Origin: an uncultured Selenomonadaceae bacterium
Lineage (GTDB): Bacteria > Bacillota > Negativicutes > Selenomonadales > Selenomonadaceae
Assembly (NCBI GenBank): GCA_905234235.1
Contig: CAJOHN010000005.1
Coordinates: 62,001 to 126,000 of the forward strand
DNA: 64,000 bases
Reading direction: 5' to 3'
Shown here one piece after another: positions 50,191 to 58,163 of the stretch. Both the position numbers and the translations under genes were made by a program. The first letter of the stretch is position 1; each line of letters starts with the position of its first letter. The notes below the pieces were generated by a model that made no database searches, had not been told where the DNA came from, and saw nothing but the letters and a program-made list of their open reading frames with translations.

Positions 50191-50440
50191 AGATGATCAA
50201 GTCGTCATCGATGTAGAGATTGGGGGCAGGATTAGATTTGAGCAAAGCCTCATCGTCGCTCCAAACGTCGAAAAGCTTGCCGTTGACTTCGATTTGGGTG
50301 CAGGTGACGCAATCGCAGTTGATGATTTTGTACAGGTCTTTGAGGACGGTGGCGGGCGAAATGTAGCGGACGTGCGGGGAAATGGTTCGGGTTTCGTCGT
50401 CACATTCGAGAGTAAAAACCCTAAGCGGAGAGCTGTTCAT
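50057..50440 (-). CDS. DUF3846-like protein (paralogue of 60562..60957)
   Basis: IEVNGKLFDVWSDDEALLKSNPAPNLYIDDDLIIFGSVVFAKSDEEG parallels IEVDGKFFDIYCDDEFLLKEKPVPTLFLSDEQVLCGNLVFTTCDEEG. Confidence 0.7.
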   Translation of the reverse strand: MNSSPLRVFTLECDDETRTISPHVRYISPATVLKDLYKIINCDCVTCTQIEVNGKLFDVWSDDEALLKSNPAPNLYIDDDLIIFGSVVFAKSDEEGSFVGLEREEVHLLWHFAQAQFPKLLNFLKRN

Positions 50441-51290
50441 CGATAATCACTTCCTTAACTAGCTTTTGAGCGTGCGGGCAATTTTCACGAGCGGCGCAGT
50501 AACCGAGGCATTTTCTGGCGCCCCAACGTTCGCGGACAGAGCAAACAGGCGGCAAAGTATTCGAGCCGATAGCCTCGCGCAGAACGTTGGCTTTGTGCTG
50601 GAAGTAGAGTTGGAGCCAGTGGTCGCTGATTCTGTTTATCTGAATGATGTAGATTGACTTGGTAATTCCACGTTCATCGGCAATGCGCAAACCCGAATCG
50701 CGGCACAGGGCTTGAATGTACATTCTGCGCACGTTGAAGCCGATGCGTTCGAGCAACATGCGGTAGTAATTCAGCTGGATAGCCCAGTCGAGTAAGTCAC
50801 GCACGCCGTCGAAACGGAGTTCATTTCTGAATTTGGGCAAGCCCTTCTTCGCGCCAGTCTTATAGACTTCGCCTGTGTCAACTTTGGTTTTGTAAATGCC
50901 GAGAGCTTTCATGAGCCTGAAACTGGACGTGACTTTCAAATCGCCCAGCACACCGTCATCAGCGTCGAGAATCTTGCCGAACAAATCGAATTGACCGCTG
51001 GTGATGTCATCTTTGAGGCGTTCTTCGGAGAGAATATCGCCTTGAGTGTGCCGCTCGTTGATTGAGTGAACGGCTTGTCCATGGAGTGCGTAGAGAACGG
51101 ACGCGGGGTCGACGGCATAATCGCTCGTTTTCTTGAGGAAAGTTTCGCGAGTGCCAGCGATAAGTTCGGTTACAGTTGGCTCGGAAAGCTTGCGGTCGAG
51201 AGAGTTGGCGACAGCGCGTAAAGTCGGCAGGAACATACAGCGTTGGGTGTGCGGGCATATAAGCACCTCCAAATGAAAAGCTCCGACCAC
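50421..51290 (-). CDS. PD-(D/E)XK (RecB/Cas4-like) nuclease
   Basis: VLYALHGQAVHSINERH, SGQFDLFGKIL, GVLGDLKVTS; C-terminal Cys set CSVRERW..RKCLGYCAARENCPHAQ; adjacent to the ERF gene. Confidence 0.68.
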   Translation of the reverse strand: MVGAFHLEVLICPHTQRCMFLPTLRAVANSLDRKLSEPTVTELIAGTRETFLKKTSDYAVDPASVLYALHGQAVHSINERHTQGDILSEERLKDDITSGQFDLFGKILDADDGVLGDLKVTSSFRLMKALGIYKTKVDTGEVYKTGAKKGLPKFRNELRFDGVRDLLDWAIQLNYYRMLLERIGFNVRRMYIQALCRDSGLRIADERGITKSIYIIQINRISDHWLQLYFQHKANVLREAIGSNTLPPVCSVRERWGARKCLGYCAARENCPHAQKLVKEVIIDEQLSA

Positions 51291-51314
51291 AGTCGCAGTC
51301 GGGGCAGATTAAAT

Positions 51315-51587
51315 TCATGACGCAACGGAAAGTTCGTCGTCTTCGTCCTGCTCAATCTGAACTGTGAGATTTCCGAAGTGCTGTTCGTCGAGCAGGTTGG
51401 CGAAGTCGATTTGAGTGAGCGCAACGCTCAGATACTTGACCAGCGTGCGAACTTGCAGAGGATTGAGAGTGATATGGACGGACGTGTTCTTGTTTTTGTC
51501 GTCGAGAGCGAGGAAAACGACGTGCCTGTCAAGTCGAATCGTGGCGTCAATGTCCTCGTAGGCGACGCAGTTAAAGAAAGTGCACAT
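51315..51587 (-). CDS. hypothetical 90-aa protein
   Basis: MCTFFNCVAYEDIDATIRLDRHVVFLALDDKNKNTSVHITLNPLQVRTLVKYL, co-oriented in module. Confidence 0.6.
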   Translation of the reverse strand: MCTFFNCVAYEDIDATIRLDRHVVFLALDDKNKNTSVHITLNPLQVRTLVKYLSVALTQIDFANLLDEQHFGNLTVQIEQDEDDELSVAS

Positions 51588-51599
51588 AAAATCATCTCC

Positions 51600-52721
51600 T
51601 TAAGCGGGAACGGATTCGTATTCGGGCAACGACTGCCAGGACGCGACGGTCGGCGGCGGCAACAGGTTTTGCGGCATCGGCAGAGACAAAATTTCGCCGC
51701 CAATGCGCTCCAAATCGGTCGCTCGTTCGTAAGACTTTGCGATTTTGCTGGCGGCAGTGATGGCGTTGATGAGCCCGTAGCGCGAATTGTCGGCACCGAT
51801 GAAGAGTTGGCGCAGTATATCGCCGCGTTCGTTTTCCGTCAGCTGGAATTTATCCGCAAGCAGTTCAACCGATTTAACGGGATCGTGCTTGAGCGGGATT
51901 TGAGTAGCTTCGCGCAGTTTGTCCACCGTGATAGCAAATTTAGCTTCGTCAACGGCGCAACGAACCACGTCTTGAACTTTCATGAAAAACGCCTTGTCAT
52001 CTTGCGCAAGTGTCTCGTCCGAGTACAATTCGTAAGCGGCGTCGTCGGAAACATTGACCTGCCGCCCGACGTGATATTTCTTCTGCGCAAGGTCTTTGCA
52101 AATCAAGCCATTCTTGCACACGAGGCGGAAGACGAGCGGTTCGACGCGCAAACTGCCGAGTCCCACTTCGCTGTTTGAAACGACAAAGCCGGCTTGCACC
52201 ACATCGCCCACTCTGACTTCCGCTTTGAACCGCCGATTGACGACCTTCAAGTAGAGATGAGTGGAAGTGACTTCGCAAGATTCGATGTTTGCGCCTTTCA
52301 TCTCGTTGATGACTGGTAAGACTGCCGCGCACAATTCGAGGTTGTCGAGTCGACGATAGCGGTCGGAAAGGAACGCACGGACATTGCCGTCGAGGACGCG
52401 AATCATGCGGCGTTCGGGCGTTTGATTGAACCAGCGATTAACATTCTGGTCGAGCAGGTCGGGCGCGGTCGTTTGCATTTTCTGATAATAACGGAACGGA
52501 ATGTTGAGGCGCGAGGCGATTTGCTGATGAGCAACGTCTCCGACCGTGAAGCTGTAGTTATGCCTGTCGAGCGACAAGCGCAGAATCGAGCCGCACGAAT
52601 CCGACTTCATTTCCAGCGAGCGCGTGTCGGCAAGGAAGTCTTGCCGATTGAGTCTTTGGCGTTGCAGCTCCCTGCCAAGCTCCGCCAATGTCTTGCCTTG
52701 TTTCAAAGCTATCTCCTCCAA
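51600..52721 (-). CDS. DUF932 phage/plasmid-like protein
   Basis: GDVAHQQIASRLNIPFRYYQKMQTTAPDLLDQNVNRWFNQTPERRMIRVLDGNVRAFLSDRYRRLDN... Confidence 0.85.
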   Translation of the reverse strand: MEEIALKQGKTLAELGRELQRQRLNRQDFLADTRSLEMKSDSCGSILRLSLDRHNYSFTVGDVAHQQIASRLNIPFRYYQKMQTTAPDLLDQNVNRWFNQTPERRMIRVLDGNVRAFLSDRYRRLDNLELCAAVLPVINEMKGANIESCEVTSTHLYLKVVNRRFKAEVRVGDVVQAGFVVSNSEVGLGSLRVEPLVFRLVCKNGLICKDLAQKKYHVGRQVNVSDDAAYELYSDETLAQDDKAFFMKVQDVVRCAVDEAKFAITVDKLREATQIPLKHDPVKSVELLADKFQLTENERGDILRQLFIGADNSRYGLINAITAASKIAKSYERATDLERIGGEILSLPMPQNLLPPPTVASWQSLPEYESVPA

Positions 52722-52722
52722 T

Positions 52723-52968
52723 CTAACTTAAAAGCAACAATAGGATCAAAATTGCCACCGACAGACAGCCTAAAATTGGATAACACCACCTGATGATTGC
52801 TATAAACAGCAAACCTTTAAGCACCGTCGCCACGTCGACTGTCAATATCACCCATTCCAAGACGTTTTCCAAAACGCAATCAATTAATGCTCGCACTATT
52901 GACTTGCCAATTTTCCTCACCTTCTTTCTAAATCGCAGACAATATAAAAGCACAGGCACCTTGAACAC
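52723..52968 (-). CDS. small membrane protein
   Basis: 81 aa with two hydrophobic segments: VLKGLLFIAIIRWCYPILGCLSVAILILLLLLS. Confidence 0.4.
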   Translation of the reverse strand: MFKVPVLLYCLRFRKKVRKIGKSIVRALIDCVLENVLEWVILTVDVATVLKGLLFIAIIRWCYPILGCLSVAILILLLLLS

Positions 52969-53010
52969 CTGTGCTTATTCAAATTTATAGTATGCGATTC
53001 AAATAGTCGA

Positions 53011-53676
53011 TTACTTGAGCAATTTGGTATCGTTGCCGCCGCGCAGAGCATTGTTCGCGAAAGTCGGCGAAATATATTGGCTTGCGTTCGTCATCGTGTT
53101 TTCGGTGATTCGTTGCACGCTGTCCATCATCTTTGAAAAATCAGCGTCGATTGTCCGCATGAACCGATCCGACGTGTCGATAATGTTGTTGAGCTGTTTT
53201 TCGACCGCGTTTTCCATAATCGTCCGCGCACGTGTCTCCGTCGGAAATTTTTCGTAAATGCGTTCGAGTTGAGCCGCCGCCTTGTCCATTGCCGCTTCTT
53301 GCAACGCCGAATATTGTTTCTGTTTATCTTCGACCAAAGCCGTTGCGCGTTCGCGAAGTTCGATATTCATGTTGCCGAGCGAATTTCCGATTGAAACAGT
53401 GCACTCCGCCATCGTCCGCTGATATTTTGCAATCGCTTCCATGACCAGAGAGTTTCGCTCAATTTCCTTGCGAGCAACCATGTCGTCGAGTTCAGCGTTA
53501 AATTTCTGGCGGTCGAACTCCAGCTTTTGCATGAATTGCGCCTCTTCCTGCCGGAGTTTTTGATCGTGAGCGGCGTTTTTGCGTTCCTGATAAAATTTCA
53601 GCTGATTGTCAATGATCTCAAGCGGCTTGTCGATAATCGAGCCGCCGACGAGTTTCAAAACTTTCATCAAGCTCAT
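53011..53676 (-). CDS. coiled-coil protein of the GTPase operon
   Basis: 221 aa, charged helical: FYQERKNAAHDQKLRQEEAQFMQKLEFDRQKFNAELDDMVARKEIERNS; stop of one gene overlaps start of the next. Confidence 0.7.
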   Translation of the reverse strand: MSLMKVLKLVGGSIIDKPLEIIDNQLKFYQERKNAAHDQKLRQEEAQFMQKLEFDRQKFNAELDDMVARKEIERNSLVMEAIAKYQRTMAECTVSIGNSLGNMNIELRERATALVEDKQKQYSALQEAAMDKAAAQLERIYEKFPTETRARTIMENAVEKQLNNIIDTSDRFMRTIDADFSKMMDSVQRITENTMTNASQYISPTFANNALRGGNDTKLLK

Positions 53677-53867
53677 AATTTTTTTGCCTCCTCAATTTCG
53701 CGGTCGAGCAATTTTGTTTCGCGAATAAATGACATTTCCAGTTGGTCGAGTTGCGCCGGCCAGCGTTGATTCGTGTCGATTAGTACGCCGAGCGATTCGA
53801 TTTCCGCGTTGAAAAAAATGAGTCCGTCGATTTGTAGCCCCACGCCTCCAAAAATTTTTGATACCAC
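53673..53867 (-). CDS. short helical protein of the GTPase operon
   Basis: IFFNAEIESLGVLIDTNQRWPAQLDQLEMSFIRETKLLDREIEEAKKL; true start uncertain. Confidence 0.45.
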   Translation of the reverse strand: MVSKIFGGVGLQIDGLIFFNAEIESLGVLIDTNQRWPAQLDQLEMSFIRETKLLDREIEEAKKL

Positions 53868-54136
53868 CGCAAAAAAATTTTCAGTATCTCACGGCGCGTG
53901 GCAACTGGAATTTCCGTGTCGTCGAACAATTTTTTGCACTTCGACCAATGCGCCTCCAGCCATTTGAGTTCGTAGCGTTTTTTGTACAGTGCGCGGACGC
54001 TTTCGTTTTTGTCCTCATACAGGAAGCGGAAAAGTTCGGGATTGCCGCTCAAAACATCTTCGACGAGCTGACGGCGGCATTCTCGCGTTATCTCGATAAA
54101 ATTTACGAGCGCAAAAACTTCCCTTTCGCTTTTCAC
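53780..54136 (-). CDS. hypothetical helical protein of the GTPase operon
   Basis: 118 aa MKSEREVFALVNFIEITRECRRQLVEDVLSGNPELFRFLYEDKNESVRALYKKRYELKWLEAHW. Confidence 0.6.
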   Translation of the reverse strand: MKSEREVFALVNFIEITRECRRQLVEDVLSGNPELFRFLYEDKNESVRALYKKRYELKWLEAHWSKCKKLFDDTEIPVATRREILKIFLRWYQKFLEAWGYKSTDSFFSTRKSNRSAY

Positions 54137-54525
54137 AAGACACCGCCCCCGAATATTTTTTCACGAAGAGCCGCGTTGAACTCCTCGACTTTTTTCGTGG
54201 TGAGGACGCCGATAAAATGCCCGCTCATGTCGAAACTTTTGTTCATGTGCTGTTCAAGGTGCTTGAGCCATTCGCGGCGCACATCGTCGGCAATCGGTTC
54301 CGCCTCTAATTTCTTCATAATCGCGGGCAAATCGTTCGCATAAAAATTTTTGACTTCCCGCGTGTGCGTCGTGTGCAAGTCGTTGATGAATTCGATTTCG
54401 TGCCGATAACTTTTCACGAGCCGCATATAATGTTCCTCGTAATCGAAAAGCATTTCTGCAGTCGTGTCTGAACGCGCAGACGATTTTCTGTGAAATTTAT
54501 CGAAAACACTGCCGCCGCTATTCAT
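54133..54525 (-). CDS. hypothetical helical protein of the GTPase operon
   Basis: 130 aa MNSGGSVFDKFHRKSSARSDTTAEMLFDYEEHYMRLVKSYRHEIEFINDLHTTHTREVKNFYANDLP. Confidence 0.65.
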   Translation of the reverse strand: MNSGGSVFDKFHRKSSARSDTTAEMLFDYEEHYMRLVKSYRHEIEFINDLHTTHTREVKNFYANDLPAIMKKLEAEPIADDVRREWLKHLEQHMNKSFDMSGHFIGVLTTKKVEEFNAALREKIFGGGVL

Positions 54526-54769
54526 TGCTCTCCTCCAATATCAAGTAAACAAGTTTCGCTTTATTTTGCGTCATAAGACGTCTTAGGATATATTCTGCAG
54601 TTCCGCTACCGACCGAAGCCACGCGATATTTGCCGTTGCGAATTCCGTCGTGAATGATTTGATAATTTGTTGACGCCCGCGGTTTGGGCAATTCGGCACC
54701 GAGATAGTTGTCTTCAATGTCGGCGACTAAAGCGTCGATGCTGTCGAATTTTTTGTCGCTCAACTTATC
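54518..54769 (-). CDS. hypothetical ~80-aa protein of the GTPase operon
   Basis: (TTG)SDKKFDSIDALVADIEDNYLGAELPKPRASTNYQIIHDGIRNGKYRVASVGSGTAEYILRRLMTQNKAKLVYLILEESNE; TTG start overlaps the TGA of the upstream gene. Confidence 0.55.
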   Translation of the reverse strand, partial: DKLSDKKFDSIDALVADIEDNYLGAELPKPRASTNYQIIHDGIRNGKYRVASVGSGTAEYILRRLMTQNKAKLVYLILEESNE

Positions 54770-55563
54770 ACGAAGAATATTATCGCTAGAATCACGACTA
54801 CCGCCGCGCAAATTAAAATTATCGGACTGCCTTTTTCCTCCGAAGACTTCGGGCTTTGGTTGCGTTTGCCTTGAAAATGTTCCGTAGCTTTGTCTTGGCG
54901 CGATGACGACGGAGGGGGAGTTTTTTTTTGAGCCTCGGCTTGCAGACGATTGATCACGCTTTGCGGCGCAGTGATGATTTCGTATTTGCCGTTCTCGAAA
55001 ATTTTCACAGCGTCGACATTTGAGCAAAAATCTTTCTGTGTGGCAAGACACTGCTCAAAAATTTCAACGTCTCCGCGCTCATCGGACGGATAAAATTTGT
55101 CGAGAGATTTTTTTTCGACGGACTTAATGCCGCAACTTTCGTAGGGCGCAATGACGGTTTCGACGGTTTGACGCTCCCATTCCGGTGCAAGATTTTTTTT
55201 GAACATCTGCCAAAGTTTGGAGTCGCTCACGTCGGGAACGCCACTGCCTTTAAATGCGTAACCGAGAAAAATTTTGACTTCCCTGTTGCGTTCATCGTGA
55301 AGATAATTTTCAGCCTCCGTGCGTTCGTCAGCTGACAGATAATTTTCAGCGAAGTAGCGGAAGTTACACGCAATACCCGCGACACAAATTTTGCCGTCAG
55401 TGGCGACGACGCGGCGCACGCCGTTTAATATGTCGACGTCGCTCATGGCGGGCAAAATTTTATTCATCGCCCACTGAACGTTCAAATCGTCAGGACGCAC
55501 CGCGAAATTCGTATTGAAGTCGCAGTAAAATGTTCGGCTGTGAATGAGCGGAGCAATTTCCAT
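54760..55563 (-). CDS. C-tail-anchored membrane protein of the GTPase operon
   Basis: Soluble 240-aa N-terminus, then SPIILICAAVVVILAIIFFVIS*. Confidence 0.68.
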   Translation of the reverse strand: MEIAPLIHSRTFYCDFNTNFAVRPDDLNVQWAMNKILPAMSDVDILNGVRRVVATDGKICVAGIACNFRYFAENYLSADERTEAENYLHDERNREVKIFLGYAFKGSGVPDVSDSKLWQMFKKNLAPEWERQTVETVIAPYESCGIKSVEKKSLDKFYPSDERGDVEIFEQCLATQKDFCSNVDAVKIFENGKYEIITAPQSVINRLQAEAQKKTPPPSSSRQDKATEHFQGKRNQSPKSSEEKGSPIILICAAVVVILAIIFFVIS

Positions 55564-55578
55564 TGCGCTAATCCCTCC

Positions 55579-56811
55579 TTAAAAATTGTAGTCGGCAATG
55601 CTCTGAACGTCAGCCCAAAGTCTTTTTATGCCGCCCTTGTTTAACCACGTGCCGTTGGCAAAAATCATTTCGAGCGCATCCAATTCGCGATTCATGCGCT
55701 TAAGACTTTTCTTGAAGTATTTGACGACTTCGCGATTATTGCGAATGGCTTGTTCGGTATCGTTAATTTCCTGCCTCAGCGCGTCAGGATCATATCCGCC
55801 GAAAAACCAGCGAGTTATTCCCCAGCGGTCATCCTCGATGCGCTTTTGTTCGCGTGCCCAATCAAGATTTTCGCGTTGCTGTTCAATAAGATATTTCCCT
55901 TCATAGAGTTGGTCAATCAGCGCGAAGTTAATTCCCATGAGAATCGGCAGGTGAATGTTTATCGGATCCAAATCGCCTTGATAGCTGTCGTCTTGCAATG
56001 TGTCGCCGAGTGAAACCGGAATTATCGCGATAATATTTTGGTTATCCTCTTCGCCGAAAAGACCTTCAAAAGCTTCCTCGACGATTTCGCGAATTTCATC
56101 GGGGTCGGTGTCGTCTTGGCACATGTCGTATTTCGTGATGAGCATTCCGATCGGCGGCAGACCAACTTTGCCCTCGTCCTTGAATTTGTTGCGCAGTTCG
56201 GTAAGATATGGATTGATATGTTTGGCGCAACGAGTCTTGACCTTGCGAATTTTGTTCCGCGTGCCGCTGCCGACCAAGTTCGCGCCGTCAATGCAGATGA
56301 AAAGCATTTCAGACTCTTTAATCGATTTTTCAACTTCCTTGTATTGCTCGCTTCCGACATCTCGACGCGTGGCGTCCAGGAAACCACCGGGATAATCTAC
56401 CCACGTAAACGGCAAAATCGTTTCGTAATCGTACTGCAAATTGAAGTTGAATTTCTGCACGTCGTCGGTGCCGGCGGGAAATCTGTTTTGCCCGCGCGAT
56501 TTGTCTTTGAGCATTTCATAGCGCAACGTGAGATTTTTATCGGCGTCGGGGTCGGTGGCAATGACCGTGTAGCCCGCAACGCTCATGCTCATTTCGTAAT
56601 ACATGCCGAGCAGGTAACACGTCTTGCCCGAACCCGTTTCGCCCAAGATCGTAAATTTTCTTCCGTCCATGTCGTTATCTCCTGTCGAATTGTTTGTGGC
56701 GGGAACCGTAAGTGTTTGCCCGTCAGCCGTGAAAATAATGTCGCCGAAATCTTTGTCATTGGCGACGACAAACGCTACGGTGCTACTCACTTGAAGGTTT
56801 ATGGCGGCCAA
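55579..56811 (-). CDS. P-loop GTPase (TRAFAC/double-GTPase-like)
   Basis: G1 FTILGETGSGKTCYLLGMYYEM, G3 FTWVDYPGGFLD, G4 GMLITKYDMCQ. Confidence 0.78.
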   Translation of the reverse strand: MAAINLQVSSTVAFVVANDKDFGDIIFTADGQTLTVPATNNSTGDNDMDGRKFTILGETGSGKTCYLLGMYYEMSMSVAGYTVIATDPDADKNLTLRYEMLKDKSRGQNRFPAGTDDVQKFNFNLQYDYETILPFTWVDYPGGFLDATRRDVGSEQYKEVEKSIKESEMLFICIDGANLVGSGTRNKIRKVKTRCAKHINPYLTELRNKFKDEGKVGLPPIGMLITKYDMCQDDTDPDEIREIVEEAFEGLFGEEDNQNIIAIIPVSLGDTLQDDSYQGDLDPINIHLPILMGINFALIDQLYEGKYLIEQQRENLDWAREQKRIEDDRWGITRWFFGGYDPDALRQEINDTEQAIRNNREVVKYFKKSLKRMNRELDALEMIFANGTWLNKGGIKRLWADVQSIADYNF

Positions 56812-56829
56812 ATTTTGATGATTTTCGAT

Positions 56830-57240
56830 TCAGTCGCCTTCGCCGACGAAAACTGTACCCAAACCGAATTGAATAATAAGTTTGATGCCGTCATTCGATT
56901 CAATGACAAGTCCGTCATCGAGAACTTGGAGCACACGCCCGTTGAACGGCGAAATAATTCTTCCGGTGCAATTATTTTTAATTGCGGCACCGCGACATTT
57001 TCCGCGCGAAAAATCTTCGTCGCCAAGTTCCACGAGGTCACCCTCTGCGGGAGCCGACAACAATATATTCCGTTTGGATTTTGGTTCGGAAGGTGTGTCA
57101 ATTTTTTCGCGAACGTCGGGCGGTACTTCCGAGGGCGGAATTTCTCTTGTCGTCGTCGTATCCGAATTTTTCTTATCGTCACCCGAAAGTGCCAAGCCCA
57201 CCAAACCTGCCGCCGCCGCGCCTATGAGTAAAGGAATCAT
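56830..57240 (-). CDS. membrane-anchored EIIA(Glc)-fold-like protein without catalytic His
   Basis: MIPLLIGAAAAGLVGLALSG anchor; PAEGDLVELGDEDFSRGKCRGAAIKNNCTGRIISPFNGRVLQVLDDGLVIESNDGIKLIIQFGLGTVFVGEG follows the PTS EIIA_1 pattern. Confidence 0.6.
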   Translation of the reverse strand: MIPLLIGAAAAGLVGLALSGDDKKNSDTTTTREIPPSEVPPDVREKIDTPSEPKSKRNILLSAPAEGDLVELGDEDFSRGKCRGAAIKNNCTGRIISPFNGRVLQVLDDGLVIESNDGIKLIIQFGLGTVFVGEGD

Positions 57241-57257
57241 CTTATCACTACCTTTCG

Positions 57258-57410
57258 CTAGTTCTCGAATTTGCGATTGATTGTCCAAACGTGCGGTTTG
57301 TCGCCTTGCCGACGCGGGCATTTGCCGGGTTGTGGCTTACCCAGCGACACAAAGCGGATTTCTTTCTTGCCGCAGTGACTGCACATATACTCGATTCTTT
57401 TCGTTGCCAT
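57258..57410 (-). CDS. 50-aa zinc-ribbon protein
   Basis: MATKRIEYMCSHCGKKEIRFVSLGKPQPGKCPRRQGDKPHVWTINRKFEN*; below ORF-track cut-off. Confidence 0.65.
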   Translation of the reverse strand: MATKRIEYMCSHCGKKEIRFVSLGKPQPGKCPRRQGDKPHVWTINRKFEN

Positions 57411-57530
57411 TAGATCAATCCTTTCAAACAATCGCACGACTTATTAAGTAAAAAAGTAGCGGTCGATCTTTCGTCTAATCGGTCGCACGCAAACAAACAG
57501 CTAAGTGCAAGATAAGTCATCTTACCAAAG

Positions 57531-57941
57531 TCAAATTCCCTTTTGGTGTTCTGCCGGAACACTGGCGACGGAATTTTCGTCCTCGGATTCCTCTTCTTCA
57601 TCATCCTTGAGTTCAGAAGGCAGAGGATTCCACCACATTTGTTTCTCCATCTCATTGAAAGTCACCAACAAGGTGATGTCGATTTGCAGTGCTTCAGCAA
57701 TGTCCGACAGGGTTATCACCGAAACGTTGTCGTGATACTTACCTCGCTCGATTCGGCTCAATGCACTGCGGCTGAGATATACCCGTTTTGCCAATTCAGA
57801 CTGGCTCATATCGCGCAGGGTTCTGTAATAGGCAATCTTCGCGCCGATCTGCTTGAGCAGTATTTGCTTTTTAACCTCCAAGTTCCCAACCTCCCCAGTT
57901 TCCTCGTAATTATCGCATATTGCCGCGACCTTTGCTTGCAC
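57531..57941 (-). CDS. XRE-family HTH regulator
   Basis: IGAKIAYYRTLRDMSQSELAKRVYLSRSALSRIERGKYHDNVSVITLSDIAEAL, acidic tail. Confidence 0.88.
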   Translation of the reverse strand: MQAKVAAICDNYEETGEVGNLEVKKQILLKQIGAKIAYYRTLRDMSQSELAKRVYLSRSALSRIERGKYHDNVSVITLSDIAEALQIDITLLVTFNEMEKQMWWNPLPSELKDDEEEESEDENSVASVPAEHQKGI

Positions 57942-58062
57942 AGACTAGCCCAAATGGTGTTCAAACGTCACTTTTAAGAAACGTTCCGCTCCGCAATGAG
58001 TAAGTGGCTCATTTCCATAGTATGTGGTTCATATAACCCGCATTTACGAAGTGAAACAAAAG

Positions 58063-58095
58063 CAGGGGCTGTCACTGCGACAGCCCCTTTTTTAC
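58063..58095. terminator. rho-independent terminator
   Basis: AGGGGCTGTCACTGCGACAGCCCCTTTTTT. Confidence 0.85.
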
Positions 58096-58163
58096 TGGTT
58101 ATCGTTATGCGTAGAGATGATGAAGAATGTTGGTCACTAATGCCTATTCACCGCCGTGTCGGG

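Noticed and set aside
56038-57231. 397-aa plus-strand ORF opposite the GTPase
   Set aside because: Shadow ORF; the minus-strand frame carries clear G1/G3/G4 motifs.
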